This document shows positions 34,706 through 45,135 of a stretch of DNA of 64,000 nucleotides, one piece after another; the stretch's first letter is position 1; the number at the start of each line of letters is the position of its first letter. Made by a program: the position numbers and the translations under genes. The notes under the pieces were generated by a model. It searched no databases. It saw nothing but the letters and a program-made list of their open reading frames with translations, and was not told where the DNA came from. This DNA is from Consotaella salsifontis (GTDB lineage Bacteria > Pseudomonadota > Alphaproteobacteria > Rhizobiales > Rhizobiaceae). The stretch covers positions 1-64,000 of the forward strand of contig NZ_FUXL01000020.1 in assembly GCF_900167365.1 (NCBI RefSeq), written 5' to 3'.

Positions 34706-34966
34706 CTACTGAAGCAGTTCGATCGCTCGAAACTCGCCGAATTCGACTCGCTGTTGAAGTTCCTTGACGAACTCCAGGACCTCGGCTTCACCATGAAGAC
34801 GGACAAGCTCCGTCAAAGCCGTCGAAATCGCCGTCTCGGCAAGGATCTCCGCCTCGATGCCGTCGGAGATACCGTCGGCCCACGCCTCATTATGATACTC
34901 GAACGCCACCTGCTTCTTTTCAGCAGCGATGACATCATCGAGCTCTGCGCCCTGCAAATCGATCAT
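34706..34966 (-). CDS. Small acidic hypothetical protein
   Basis: The 86-residue protein is acidic and predicted helical (MIDLQGAELDDVIAAEKKQVAFEYHNEAWADGI; HGEAEVLEFVKELQQRVEFGEF), with no membrane segment or cysteine. I chose ATG 34966, which has AGGGGGA seven bases upstream; the frame continues to a GTG at 34990. The gene sits 44 bp before the exported protein gene on the same strand, suggesting one transcript. The function is unknown. Confidence 0.6.
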   Translation of the reverse strand: MIDLQGAELDDVIAAEKKQVAFEYHNEAWADGISDGIEAEILAETAISTALTELVRLHGEAEVLEFVKELQQRVEFGEFRAIELLQ

Positions 34967-35069
34967 CGAAGGGTCCCCCTGAAATGACACTTACGATTCC
35001 CACCTGGTCCTGCTTTACACCATCACGAGCGACCAAATCCGCACCAACACGCGGATCATTCGGACAAAG

Positions 35070-35519
35070 TTAATTGCCGTACCTTGCGCTGATCTCTCGC
35101 GACAAGCTGGAGCCCTCTTTCTGATAGCGCTCAACGGCGAGTCGGGCCGCAGGCGTACAAACACGATATGTCGATTCAAAGGCGCGGTAGCCGCTGTTGA
35201 AGCTCGCCACGAGAATGCGCCGATCAGCCTCGGACGCTTTCTGAGCGGCCAAAAGCTCCGTCATCTTGTCGCGATAAAGCCTCGCGTTCGGATCGCCGCA
35301 CAACGTTCTCAAGAAGTGCACCGAGCCGAGAATCGCCGATAGCCGAGCGAGAGGCGCCATATAAGGCGCGTCCGTCGCCCGTCCTTCCGGCGCTGCATCC
35401 GCCGGGGCGTTCTCGCCCGCGCCGCTGGCTTCAGCAAATGCTGGATGAAGCGTGGCGGGAAGACCAGCCACCGCGAGCCAAGCAGCAAGAGCGAGACACG
35501 ACGGCCTTAGGATAAACAT
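35070..35519 (-). CDS. TIGR02301-family periplasmic protein
   Basis: The 149-residue precursor has a signal peptide (LALAAWLAVAGLPATLHPAFA) and a mature domain with the family segments LARLSAILGSVHFLRTLCGDPNA, RDKMTELLAAQ and SFNSGYRAFESTYRVCTPAARLAVERY. Two cysteines in the mature part may form a disulfide. The family is restricted largely to Hyphomicrobiales, and its function is not known. The Nudix gene lies upstream on the same strand, 93 bp away. Confidence 0.82.
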   Translation of the reverse strand: MFILRPSCLALAAWLAVAGLPATLHPAFAEASGAGENAPADAAPEGRATDAPYMAPLARLSAILGSVHFLRTLCGDPNARLYRDKMTELLAAQKASEADRRILVASFNSGYRAFESTYRVCTPAARLAVERYQKEGSSLSREISARYGN

Positions 35520-35612
35520 GGCTATGATCTGGCCTGTCCTTTACGTCAAATCAACGACTTCGGACACGTTTGCGCGAATCACTTGGCGTGTGCGCCTTTC
35601 TGGCAACAGGAC

Positions 35613-36044
35613 TCAGGATTGCCGAAAAGCGCGCGCTGTCTGAACGATAGGGATGAGGCCGTCGGTCAGCCGGTCCGCTCTATGAAGGGCATCGAGCTCC
35701 GCAGGGGTATGGAAACGCGCGCTTCTTGCATCGTCTCCCGCCGTGGGACGCGTCGTCCCATCAACGTCCTCCAGGGCGACGAAGACGGCCAGCACGACAT
35801 GAACGGCATGCTCGGGGATCAGGATCTCATGGAACTTGAGAAAGGCGAGAGCGCCAAGCGTGATCCCGGTTTCCTCGACGACCTCTCGTCGCGCGGCGGA
35901 TTCGAGAGCCTCACCGAATTCCACTTTCCCGCCGGGCAGGCTGAGGATGCCGGCATAGGGCGGCTGGGAGCGCTCGACGAGGAGAATGCGCTCGCCTGAA
36001 AAAATGCAAGCGGACACGCCGAGAAGGGGGCGGGACTTTTCCAT
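35613..36044 (-). CDS. Nudix hydrolase
   Basis: The 143-residue protein has the complete Nudix box GGKVEFGEALESAARREVVEETGI (GX5EX7REUXEEXGU). The N-terminal GVSACIFSGERILLVERSQPPYAG resembles ADP-ribose pyrophosphatase/MutT-like members. The substrate is not predictable. ATG 36044 is divergent from the SRAP gene, 85 bp away. It commonly precedes the TIGR02301 gene in rhizobial genomes, which supports both calls. Confidence 0.9.
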   Translation of the reverse strand: MEKSRPLLGVSACIFSGERILLVERSQPPYAGILSLPGGKVEFGEALESAARREVVEETGITLGALAFLKFHEILIPEHAVHVVLAVFVALEDVDGTTRPTAGDDARSARFHTPAELDALHRADRLTDGLIPIVQTARAFRQS

Positions 36045-36129
36045 TGTCGGAATAATTGCCGTGCGGGGCGTTTGTGGCAAGCGGCGCTGCATCCTTGACA
36101 GAACAAGACGCGTCGGGCTCATCAAGCTC

Positions 36130-36906
36130 ATGTGCGGTCGCTACGCCCTTGCCATCTCGCCCGAACTCGTCGCCGCGCTGACCGGAGTGGCTTCGGCCGC
36201 CGGCTTTCCGCCCCGCTATAACATTGCGCCGAGCCAGCCGATCCTCATCGTCATCGGCGGGCGCGAGGAGAGGCCGGATGCCGACAATGCCGAGCGTCAG
36301 CTCAGGCTCGTTCGCTGGGGGCTGGTGCCGTCCTGGGTGAAGGACCCGAAGGCCTTTCCGCTCCTCTTCAACGCCAGGTCGGAATCGGCCGCCGAGAAGA
36401 ACACCTTTCGCGCGGCGCTGCGATATCGGCGTTGTCTCGTGCCGGCTTCCGGATTCTACGAATGGCAGCGCGCGGGTAAGCGCAAGCAACCGTTTCTCAT
36501 CAGGCCCCGCCAGGGCGAGTTCATGGCTTTCGCCGGCCTTATGGAAACTTGGCAGGGTGCTGACGGAAGCGAGGTCGATACGGCCGCGATCCTGACCACC
36601 AGCGCCAACGCCACGCTGGCGCCGATCCATGAGCGCATGCCGGTGATCGTGCCGCCCTCCCAGTTCGGCCGGTGGCTCGACTGCCGCTCGTTCGATGCGG
36701 CGGACGTGGCCGGGCTCATGGCGCCGGCGCCGGACGATCTTCTGGAAGCGGTTGCCGTCGTCGACGCTGTCAACAGCGCCGCGCGGATGGGACCCGAGGT
36801 GCAGACGCCCGTCGATCGCGCTATGACGGAGGCCACATCGCCGAATCAGGACGAACCAGAGCCGGAAAAGCGCAAGGGCGGACCGGCGCAGGGCTCCCTG
36901 TTCTGA
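36130..36906 (+). CDS. SOS response-associated peptidase (SRAP, YedK/HMCES family)
   Basis: The 258-residue protein forms a thiazolidine crosslink with abasic sites in single-stranded DNA through Cys2, exposed after removal of Met1 (MCGRYAL). Other conserved features are PPRYNIAPSQPI, FNARSESAAEKNTFR, PASGFYEWQR with the catalytic Glu, and HERMPVIVPP with the catalytic His. The C-terminal 40 residues are polar and variable. The start is ATG 36130; the frame runs upstream in shadow. It is followed by the M42 peptidase gene at 43 bp. Confidence 0.94.
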   Translation: MCGRYALAISPELVAALTGVASAAGFPPRYNIAPSQPILIVIGGREERPDADNAERQLRLVRWGLVPSWVKDPKAFPLLFNARSESAAEKNTFRAALRYRRCLVPASGFYEWQRAGKRKQPFLIRPRQGEFMAFAGLMETWQGADGSEVDTAAILTTSANATLAPIHERMPVIVPPSQFGRWLDCRSFDAADVAGLMAPAPDDLLEAVAVVDAVNSAARMGPEVQTPVDRAMTEATSPNQDEPEPEKRKGGPAQGSLF

Positions 36907-36949
36907 GCGGCCCCCGTGTCTTGTCTATCTTCAGCCGAGGTTTCGTCCC

Positions 36950-37987
36950 GTGAACATCGATCTTCTGAAGCGCCTTTGTGAAACGCCGGGCGTTCCCGGC
37001 CGCGAGCGTCGGGTGCGCGAGCTCATTCTGTCGGAGGTCGAGGGCCTCTTCGACGAAACGCGTGTCGATACGCTCGGCTCGCTGATCTGCACGCGCAAGG
37101 GCAAGGGCGAGAAGCCCGAGAAGGTCATGCTGCTGTGCCATATGGACGAGATCGGTTTTCTCGTCAGCCACGTGACCGACAAGGGCTTCATTCATGTCGA
37201 TCCGGTCGGCGGTTTCGACCCTCGCAACCTCTTCAGCCGGCGCGTTCTGGTCTGCACCGAGACCGGCGACCATAAGGGCGTGATGAACGCCGAGGGCAAG
37301 CCGATCCACATCCAGTCGGCCGAGGAGCGCAAGAAGATGCCGGAGCCCGACGAGTTCTTCGTCGACACCGGGCATGGCGCCGCCGCCAAGGATTTCGTCC
37401 AGGTCGGCGACTACGTCGTCATGAACGAGCCCTTCGAGGAGATGGGCGAAAAGATCGTCTCGAAGGCCCTCGACAACCGCATCGCCTGTTGGCTCGGCAT
37501 CGAGACGGTGCGGGCGCTGGTGGAGCAGGGGCTCGAGCATCAGTGCGAGCTGACCGTCGCCTTCACGGCGCAGGAAGAGGTGGGCTTGCGCGGGGCGCGC
37601 ACCGCGTCCTTCGGTGTCCAGCCCGACATCGGCATCGGCATCGACACCACCCTTTCCTGCGATACCCCGGGCGTGCCCGAGAAGGACCAAACCACGGTCC
37701 AGGGCAAGGGCGTCGGCATCCACATGAAGGACGGCTCCTTCATCGCCGACATCGATCTCGTCCGCGAGTTCGAGGCACTGGCCAAGGAGAAGGACATCGC
37801 CCACCAGCGCACGATCCTTCATCGCGGCGGACAGGACGGCGCGGCGGTTCAGCAGACCGCGGCGGGCTCGCGGGCCGTCGGCATCGTCGTCGGCACCCGC
37901 TACATCCACACGGTCGCGGAGATGATCGACAAGCGCGATCTCGAGGCGGCGCGCGAGTTGCTCACCGCCTTCATCGCGGCGCGCTGA
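36950..37987 (+). CDS. M42-family metallopeptidase (FrvX/tetrahedral aminopeptidase type)
   Basis: The 345-residue enzyme is a dinuclear-metal aminopeptidase. Metal-binding and catalytic motifs are CHMDEIGFLVS (His and Asp), KALDNRIACW, FTAQEEVGLRGAR (general-base Glu pair), GIGIDTTLSCD and the final His in GTRYIHTVAEM. The PDZ-like insertion domain lies at roughly 75-165. It starts at GTG 36950, shown by the family start NIDLLKRLCETPGVPGRE. It may be co-transcribed with the SRAP gene. Confidence 0.92.
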   Translation: MNIDLLKRLCETPGVPGRERRVRELILSEVEGLFDETRVDTLGSLICTRKGKGEKPEKVMLLCHMDEIGFLVSHVTDKGFIHVDPVGGFDPRNLFSRRVLVCTETGDHKGVMNAEGKPIHIQSAEERKKMPEPDEFFVDTGHGAAAKDFVQVGDYVVMNEPFEEMGEKIVSKALDNRIACWLGIETVRALVEQGLEHQCELTVAFTAQEEVGLRGARTASFGVQPDIGIGIDTTLSCDTPGVPEKDQTTVQGKGVGIHMKDGSFIADIDLVREFEALAKEKDIAHQRTILHRGGQDGAAVQQTAAGSRAVGIVVGTRYIHTVAEMIDKRDLEAARELLTAFIAAR

Positions 37988-38034
37988 CCTCGCATGATTC
38001 GGCGCCTGTTTGAGTTCGAGGGCGGCTGCGGGCG

Positions 38035-38646
38035 ATGATCGCCGCAGCCGGCGCCGGCTTCGTGCTCGGCATGAGCCTGATCATCGCGATCGGGGCGCAG
38101 AACGCCTTCATCCTGCGCCAGGGGCTGGCGCGCCAGCATGTGCTTGCGCTCTGCCTGATCTGTTCGCTCTCCGACGCCGTGCTGATCGCGGCCGGCGTCG
38201 GCGGGCTTGGCAGTCTCGTCGCCGAGCGCCCAAGCCTCATCGTCGCCGTCAGCATTGGTGGCGCGGCGTTTCTCTTCACCTATGCGGCGCTGGCGCTGAA
38301 ACGCGCGCTGTCGGTCGAGGCTCTAGACGCGAGAGGGAAGGGCGAGACATCGCTTGGGGCGGCTGTTGCCACCTGCCTCGCGCTCACCTTTCTCAACCCC
38401 CATGTCTATCTCGACACGGTGGTTCTCGTCGGTTCTCTTTCAGCACGCTTCGTCACTCCAGACGCAAGGCTGGCCTATGGCATAGGCGCCGCCACGGCTT
38501 CGCTGGTCTGGTTCTTCGCCCTGGGCTATGGCGCGCGGCTGCTTGTGCCGTTGTTCGCCAAGCCGCTCGCATGGCGAATCCTGGACCTTCTCATCGCGCT
38601 GGTGATGGCGGCGCTTGCCGCCAATCTCCTAGTCGAGATCGCCTGA
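38035..38646 (+). CDS. LysE/ArgO-type amino-acid exporter
   Basis: The 203-residue membrane protein has about six hydrophobic segments and the LysE superfamily start GAGFVLGMSLIIAIGAQNAFILRQGL, plus FLNPHVYLDTVVLVGSLSARF. ArgO/LysE members export arginine or lysine. It follows the peptidase gene by 47 bp, which might link peptide breakdown with export of excess basic amino acids (inference). The 3' end overlaps a small opposite gene by 18 bp. Confidence 0.9.
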   Translation: MIAAAGAGFVLGMSLIIAIGAQNAFILRQGLARQHVLALCLICSLSDAVLIAAGVGGLGSLVAERPSLIVAVSIGGAAFLFTYAALALKRALSVEALDARGKGETSLGAAVATCLALTFLNPHVYLDTVVLVGSLSARFVTPDARLAYGIGAATASLVWFFALGYGARLLVPLFAKPLAWRILDLLIALVMAALAANLLVEIA

Positions 38647-38820
38647 CTGCGCGCCGAGCTCGACATGCTCGTAATAACGGCCCGCATCGTTCTGCTGCTT
38701 GCAGCAGGGGTGGCTCGCGGCCGCAACGGCGGGCAGGTTGAGAGCCTGGAAATTGCTCTCAAAAGCCATGTCGCGATCACGCTGGGACTTCGATCGGAAT
38801 TCGGGAGAGGTATCGCTCAT
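38629..38820 (-). CDS. Small hypothetical protein overlapping the LysE-type gene
   Basis: The 63-residue protein MSDTSPEFRSKSQRDRDMAFES... is hydrophilic with a central alanine-rich segment (NFQALNLPAVAAASHPCCKQQ) that carries a Cys-Cys pair. It starts at ATG 38820, and its end overlaps the 3' end of the exporter gene tail to tail. I think it is real from its composition but cannot name a family. A weak GGAC is the only upstream site. Confidence 0.45.
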   Translation of the reverse strand: MSDTSPEFRSKSQRDRDMAFESNFQALNLPAVAAASHPCCKQQNDAGRYYEHVELGAQSGDLD

Positions 38821-39168
38821 GATATCAGTCCATATGCCGTTTGTCTGAACCGGTTCCTAGACGCGGGTTGCTGCGAATTGACGACGATTTCGGCATCATA
38901 GAGGCAGGACGCTGGTCCAAGTCTGACCTTGCGCCGCAACAATGATATGTTGCCGAGGCGGCGTTGCAGCTACGTCACACGATCCGGTTCCTCCAGCGGC
39001 ATATCGTCCATCTTCTAGAATTGCAGGCAGGAGGAAGCTCGCCCTTTCGTGCTTCGTCCCCCGCCCTGGGGTTTGTGGTTCGCGCCTTTGGTGATAGCGC
39101 AAGGGACCAAAGACACGGCGGCGCGTCGGCAACCATGCGCTATGTCAAAGGCCGCCCAGGAGAGAGTG
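38821..39168. other. Intergenic region upstream of cysS
   Basis: The 348-bp gap between the small divergent gene and cysS includes a short palindrome GCAACA-ATGATA-TGTTGC near 38937 and the cysS site AGGAGAG just before 39169. No coding frame is convincing although the cysS frame is open back to 39049. Confidence 0.5.
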
Positions 39169-40658
<1,490 letters not shown>

Positions 40659-40662
<4 letters not shown>

Positions 40663-41612
40663 GCGAAACACCGTCGCTCTATCCGCCGATCGAACCCTAT
40701 CGCTCCGGGCGCCTGCCGGTCAGCGGCGGGCATGAGATCTACTGGGAGCTCTGCGGCAATCCCGAAGGCAAGCCCGCCGTGTTTCTTCATGGCGGACCGG
40801 GCTCTGGCTGCAGCCCCGCCCATCGACGGCTCTTCAATCCGGCGCGCTACAACGTGCTCCTGTTCGATCAGCGCGGCTGCGGGCGCTCGATGCCGACAGG
40901 CTCTCTCGACGGCAACACCACGTGGGACCTCGTCGAGGATATCGAGCGCCTGCGCGAGCTCGCGGGCGTCGAGCGATGGCTGGTCTTCGGCGGCTCCTGG
41001 GGCGCCGCGCTGGCGCTCGCCTATGCCGAGGCCCATCCGGATCGCGCCAGCGGATTGATCTTGCGCGGCGTCTTCACCTGTCAGCGTTCGGAGCTGGACT
41101 GGTTCTATGGCGGCGGCGCGGCGAAGCTCTTTCCGGACAAGTGGGAGGAGTTTCTCCGCCCGATTGCCGAGGCGGAGCGCGGCGACCTGATCACCGCCTA
41201 TCGCGAACGCCTGACTCATGCAGACCGGGCGGTGCGCCTGGAGGCCGCGCGCGCCTGGGCCGACTGGGAGGGGCAGACGGTGACGCTGCGCACACGGGCG
41301 CGCTCGGTGGGCATGCCGAGCGCCAGCGAGGCCACCATCGCCTTCTCACGGATCGAGAATCACTACTTTCTCAATCACGCCTGGCTGGAGGAGGGGCAGT
41401 TGATCCGGGACGCCGATCGCATTCGCTCGATTCCCGGCGTGATCGTACAAGGGCGCTATGACGTGGTCACGCCGGCGGTGACGAGCTGGGCACTCTCCAA
41501 GGCTTGGCCGGAGGCGGAATACCGGATGGTCGAGGGGGCCGGGCACGCATTCTCCGAGCCGGGAATTCTCGAGGAGCTGCTCGCCGCCACCGACCGCTTT
41601 GCCAGATCCTGA
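40659..41612 (+). CDS. pip: Proline iminopeptidase
   Basis: The 317-residue alpha/beta hydrolase removes N-terminal proline from peptides. Motifs are [20 protein letters not shown] (oxyanion HGGPG), [11 protein letters not shown], the nucleophile elbow [11 protein letters not shown], an Asp in [12 protein letters not shown] and the His in [11 protein letters not shown]. This is the S33 family with the expected length. The most likely start is TTG 40659, overlapping the cysS stop (TTGA); no ATG lies near the family start. Confidence 0.94.
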
Positions 41613-41672
41613 ACGGCGCGTAGGCTGATCGGAAGCCGGAGGAGATTCCTTCCTGTTTCGACGAGGGACGCG

Positions 41673-42161
41673 ATGACGCTCGAGAACAAGCCAGTCTACA
41701 CCGGTGGTTGCCAGTGCGGCGCCGTCCGCTTTCGTATCGACGGCGCCCTTAAGAAGGCGTCCATCTGCCATTGCCGCATGTGCCAGAAGGCGTTCGGTAA
41801 CTTCTTCGCGCCGCTGGTCAGCGTTCATCTCGCCGATCTCTCGTGGACGCGGGCGGAGCCCAAGCGTTTTCAATCGTCCAACAAGGTGCTTCGCGGCTTC
41901 TGTTCGGAGTGCGGGACGCCGCTGACCTACGAGGCACCGGACGGCGTCGCGCTTGCCATCGGAGCCTTCGACGACCCTTCGGCCATTCCGCCGGTGATCC
42001 AGTACGGCCTGGAGGCTAAGCTTCCCTTTGTGGATCGCCTGTGCGATCTGCCGAGCCGCTCCACCGAAGAGGATGCCGAGCAAAATCCCTATCTCGAGGG
42101 AATCGTCTCCTACCAGCAGCCCGACTTCGAGACGGATGGCACAACCGGCGACAAGCCGTGA
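41673..42161 (+). CDS. GFA-family (CENP-V/GFA domain) zinc protein
   Basis: The 162-residue protein has the zinc-binding cysteines of the GFA fold: GGCQCGAVRF, CHCRMCQKAFG and GFCSECGTPLTY. Named for glutathione-dependent formaldehyde-activating enzyme, most members have no proven activity. The ATG at 41673 is 61 bp downstream of pip and may be in the same transcript. Confidence 0.9.
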   Translation: MTLENKPVYTGGCQCGAVRFRIDGALKKASICHCRMCQKAFGNFFAPLVSVHLADLSWTRAEPKRFQSSNKVLRGFCSECGTPLTYEAPDGVALAIGAFDDPSAIPPVIQYGLEAKLPFVDRLCDLPSRSTEEDAEQNPYLEGIVSYQQPDFETDGTTGDKP

Positions 42162-42283
42162 CCCGCCGCGGGACGTGCGAAAATCCATCAATAAAAATGA
42201 TGGATGCCATGAAGGAAAATCGGGCTGTCGCGACGCTTTGACGCTGCTACATCTGTCGCCTTGGTCCATGGAGCGGTGACGGG

Positions 42284-43219
42284 ATGGCGGCGGAAACAGA
42301 AGATAGGCGCGGCTTTCTCTACGCACTCGGCGCCTATGGCATCTGGGGGTTCATCCTCCCGATCTACCTCAAGAGTCTGGCCGACGTCCCTCCGCTGGAG
42401 GTCCTCGCGCACCGCATCATCTGGTCGCTGCCCGTCGCGGTTCTGATTCTCTGGTTGCAAGGTGTGCTGGGGGGCGTCTGGCGCCATTTTCGCAGCCCGC
42501 GGACGCTGGCTCTCGCGACGCTGACGGCGACACTCGTCTCCGTCAACTGGGGCACGTACATCTATGCCGTCGGAAGTGGTCAGATGGTCGCTGCGGCGCT
42601 CGGCTACTACGTGAATCCACTGCTCAACGTGGTGCTGGCCGCGATCTTTCTCGGCGAGCGGCCGACGCGAATCCAGGGCGGCGCGATTGCGCTGGCGGTG
42701 ATCGGCGTCGCTGTGATGGCCGTGGAAAAGGGCGGCTTGCCGTGGCTGTCGCTCGTCCTGGCCTTGAGCTTCGGGCTCTACGGTCTGATCCGCAAGATGG
42801 TGCCGGTGGGCGCATCCGAGGGATTCTTCGTCGAGGTGACGATCCTCTTCCTGCCGTCTCTCGCCCTTCTGATGCTGGCGCCGAGCAGCGGCGGCTTCCT
42901 GGTCGACATACGGGAGACGGCGTTGCTGGTCGCCGCCGGCCCGCTCACGGCCGCGCCTCTCATCCTCTATGCCGCCGGCGCGAGGCTTCTGCGCTTCACC
43001 ACGATCGGCATTCTGCAATACCTGACGCCGACCTGCGTCTTCTTCATCGCGGTGTTCGTCTATGGCGAGCCTTTCTCAGCGGGCCAGCTCGTCGCCTTCG
43101 CCTTCATCTGGAGTGCTCTGGCGCTCTATACGTACTCGCTCTTCAGCCGGAAGCGGACGGCCTCGTCGCCTGAGGCCCGCTCCGGCGACGAGGCGAGGCA
43201 ACGCTGCCCCGCCGAATAG
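42284..43219 (+). CDS. rarD: RarD/EamA-family transporter
   Basis: The 311-residue protein has about ten transmembrane helices in two EamA repeats. The start GFLYALGAYGIWGFILPIYLKSLADVPPLEVLAHRIIWS and the segment VNWGTYIYAVGSGQMVAAALGYYVNPLLNVVLAAIFLGER are characteristic of RarD (chloramphenicol-sensitive protein family). Substrates are uncertain. It converges on the LOG gene with a 26-bp gap. Confidence 0.92.
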   Translation: MAAETEDRRGFLYALGAYGIWGFILPIYLKSLADVPPLEVLAHRIIWSLPVAVLILWLQGVLGGVWRHFRSPRTLALATLTATLVSVNWGTYIYAVGSGQMVAAALGYYVNPLLNVVLAAIFLGERPTRIQGGAIALAVIGVAVMAVEKGGLPWLSLVLALSFGLYGLIRKMVPVGASEGFFVEVTILFLPSLALLMLAPSSGGFLVDIRETALLVAAGPLTAAPLILYAAGARLLRFTTIGILQYLTPTCVFFIAVFVYGEPFSAGQLVAFAFIWSALALYTYSLFSRKRTASSPEARSGDEARQRCPAE

Positions 43220-43245
43220 GCGATCACCCGGCGCGGGAGCGCGGA

Positions 43246-43851
43246 TTACATCCGCTTGATGTCGTCGGAGCCTTCTTGCTCCGCCGGGTGCGGCGCTGCC
43301 GCCAGGATTGCTGGCACGATCTCTTCCGCGCGGTCGATGACGAGCGGACGCACCTGATGGGCGGTGTGGATGAAACCCGCATCGGCCATATGGTCGATGA
43401 GCCCGAGAAGCGGGTCCCAGAAGCCCGCGATATTCGCGATGGCAATGGGCTTGGCGTGGCGGCCGAGCTGGCTCCAAGTCATGATCTCGATCAGTTCCTC
43501 CAGTGTGCCGATGCCGCCCGGCAGGGCGACGAAGGCATCGGAGTGCTCGAACATCATGTGCTTGCGCTGGTGCATGTTGTCCGTGACGTGGAGTTCGTCG
43601 AGGCTGCCGAGCTCAGCCTCCGATGCTTCCTTGTGGATGAGGAAGCGCGGAATGATGCCGGTCACGGCGCCGCCGCCGCGATGCACCGCATCGGCCACAG
43701 CCCCCATGATGCCCTTGGTGCCTCCGCCATAGACGAGCCGGATACCGGCTTCGGCCATGGAGCGACCGAGTGCTTCGGCGGACGCCATATGGATGGGATC
43801 GCGGCCGGGGGAGGAGCCGCAATAGACGCAGATGGATCGAATCGTGTTCAT
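43246..43851 (-). CDS. LOG-family protein (TIGR00730)
   Basis: The 201-residue Rossmann-fold protein has the family motifs CVYCGSSPGRDP, VYGGGTKGIMG and LPGGIGTLEEL (PGGxGTxxE). LOG proteins hydrolyse nucleoside 5'-monophosphates, including cytokinin ribotides, to free base and ribose 5-phosphate. In bacteria that do not make cytokinins the role may be nucleotide salvage. The start is ATG 43851; seven further upstream codons are open. The D-amino-acid aminotransferase gene lies upstream on the same strand. Confidence 0.92.
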   Translation of the reverse strand: MNTIRSICVYCGSSPGRDPIHMASAEALGRSMAEAGIRLVYGGGTKGIMGAVADAVHRGGGAVTGIIPRFLIHKEASEAELGSLDELHVTDNMHQRKHMMFEHSDAFVALPGGIGTLEELIEIMTWSQLGRHAKPIAIANIAGFWDPLLGLIDHMADAGFIHTAHQVRPLVIDRAEEIVPAILAAAPHPAEQEGSDDIKRM

Positions 43852-43961
43852 GGATGGAAGCGTTCCCCGCAACTGCCTGTCTGGTCAAGCGAAACCGCCG
43901 GCCGTGCGCCAGGCGCGCTGGCGCTGCCCTCTCTTAAGCGTCGGCCGGCGAGTGAGTTGGA

Positions 43962-44822
43962 TCAAATGGCCGTCTTGAGAGCGTCCTCGATATAGATCTC
44001 GCGAAGCCGGCGCGAAAGCTCGCCGGGCCGGCCTTCGCCGATGGCGGCGCCGTCGATCTCCACCACCGGCATCACGAAGAGCGAGGCCGAGGTAATGAAG
44101 GCTTCGCGCGCATTCTTCGCTTCCTCGATCGAAAAGCCGCGCTCCTCGACCTTGAGGCCCTTTTCTTCGGCAAGGCGCAGCGTCGCGGCACGCGTGATGC
44201 CGTGAAGGATCGACTGGGACTTCTCGCGAGTGACGATGGTTCCTTCCGAGGTGACGATGTAGGCGTTGTTGGAGGAGCCCTCCGTCACCAGCCCGTCGCG
44301 CACCATCCAGGCGTCGTCGACATGGGCGTGCTTGGCCGCCATCTTGGCGAGGCAGGGATAAAGAAGCTGCACCGTTTTGATGTCGCAGCGGCCCCAGCGG
44401 ATGTCGTCGATCGAGATCACCTTGAGCCCCGTGCCGGCCGCAGGGTTTTCGATGACCTTCTTGGCCTGGGTGAAGAGGACGAGCGTCGGCTTGGTGTCCG
44501 CCGGAGGGAAGGCAAAATCGCGATCGCCGGCACTGCCGCGCGTCACCTGAAGATAGATCAGCCCCTCGTCGATATCGTTGCGCGTCACGAGCTCGCGGTG
44601 GATCGCCAGCATCTCCTCGTCACTCACCGGCGAGGACAGCGCCAGCTCGCCGAGGGACCGCCTCAGCCGCGCCATATGCCCGTCGAAGTCGATGAGCTTG
44701 CCCCGGACCACCGAGGTCACTTCATAGACGGCGTCGGCGAACAGAAAGCCGCGGTCGAAGATCGAGACCGTCGCCTCCTCTTCAGGCAAATAGCTGCCAT
44801 TGACGTAGACGGTGCGGCTCAT
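43962..44822 (-). CDS. dat: D-amino-acid aminotransferase (class IV, fold-type IV)
   Basis: The 286-residue PLP enzyme resembles D-alanine aminotransferases: VYVNGSYLPEEEATVSIFDRGFLFADAVYEV at the N-terminus, the PLP lysine Lys149 in RCDIKTVQLLYP, and TEGSSNNAYIVTSEGTIVT. It interconverts D-amino acids and 2-oxo acids, for example making D-glutamate or D-alanine. Branched-chain or aminodeoxychorismate relatives are less likely given DIKTVQLLYP. It is divergent from xylA. It complements the dgcN-dgcA pair later in the window, which also acts on D-glutamate. Confidence 0.88.
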   Translation of the reverse strand: MSRTVYVNGSYLPEEEATVSIFDRGFLFADAVYEVTSVVRGKLIDFDGHMARLRRSLGELALSSPVSDEEMLAIHRELVTRNDIDEGLIYLQVTRGSAGDRDFAFPPADTKPTLVLFTQAKKVIENPAAGTGLKVISIDDIRWGRCDIKTVQLLYPCLAKMAAKHAHVDDAWMVRDGLVTEGSSNNAYIVTSEGTIVTREKSQSILHGITRAATLRLAEEKGLKVEERGFSIEEAKNAREAFITSASLFVMPVVEIDGAAIGEGRPGELSRRLREIYIEDALKTAI

Positions 44823-45135
44823 GAGAAACTTCCTTCTTGAGGTCGAAGCAGCGCGGGAGGATGCGCTGGACCCGATGAACTAGCGCTTCCGCAACCCCTG
44901 CTGCAAGGCGCATCTGCATCAAATTTGACAGTGCCTCGACTCTGTTCAAATCGGCGGCGTTGCGACCCGAACCGCGAAATATGCCCGCGGCGGCAGGGAC
45001 GCCTCCCCCTTAACGCCTCCATTTCCCATTGTGGTCATTTCGCGACCTCTCTTGCGCAGATGAGTGCCTTGAGGTACGTACATCATCAATCGCTCGGCGC
45101 CGGTGCGGCGAGCATCATCTCAGGGAGATTCAGGC
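44823..45135. other. Intergenic region between divergent dat and xylA
   Basis: The 313-bp gap must hold the xylA promoter and any xylose-regulator site. A -35-like TTGACA at 44925 lies within an imperfect inverted repeat (ATTTGACAG with CTGTTCAAAT). An 8-bp palindrome GTACGTAC lies near 45073. No gene is seen. Confidence 0.5.
44925..44953 (+). promoter_or_regulatory. Weak candidate promoter with an imperfect inverted repeat, upstream of xylA
   Basis: TTGACA (44925-44930) is followed after 17 bases by AAATCG, a poor -10. The repeat ATTTGACAG...CTGTTCAAAT spanning about 44923-44951 matches in inverse except for one base gap and could be an operator. It lies about 190 bp from xylA. Confidence 0.25.
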
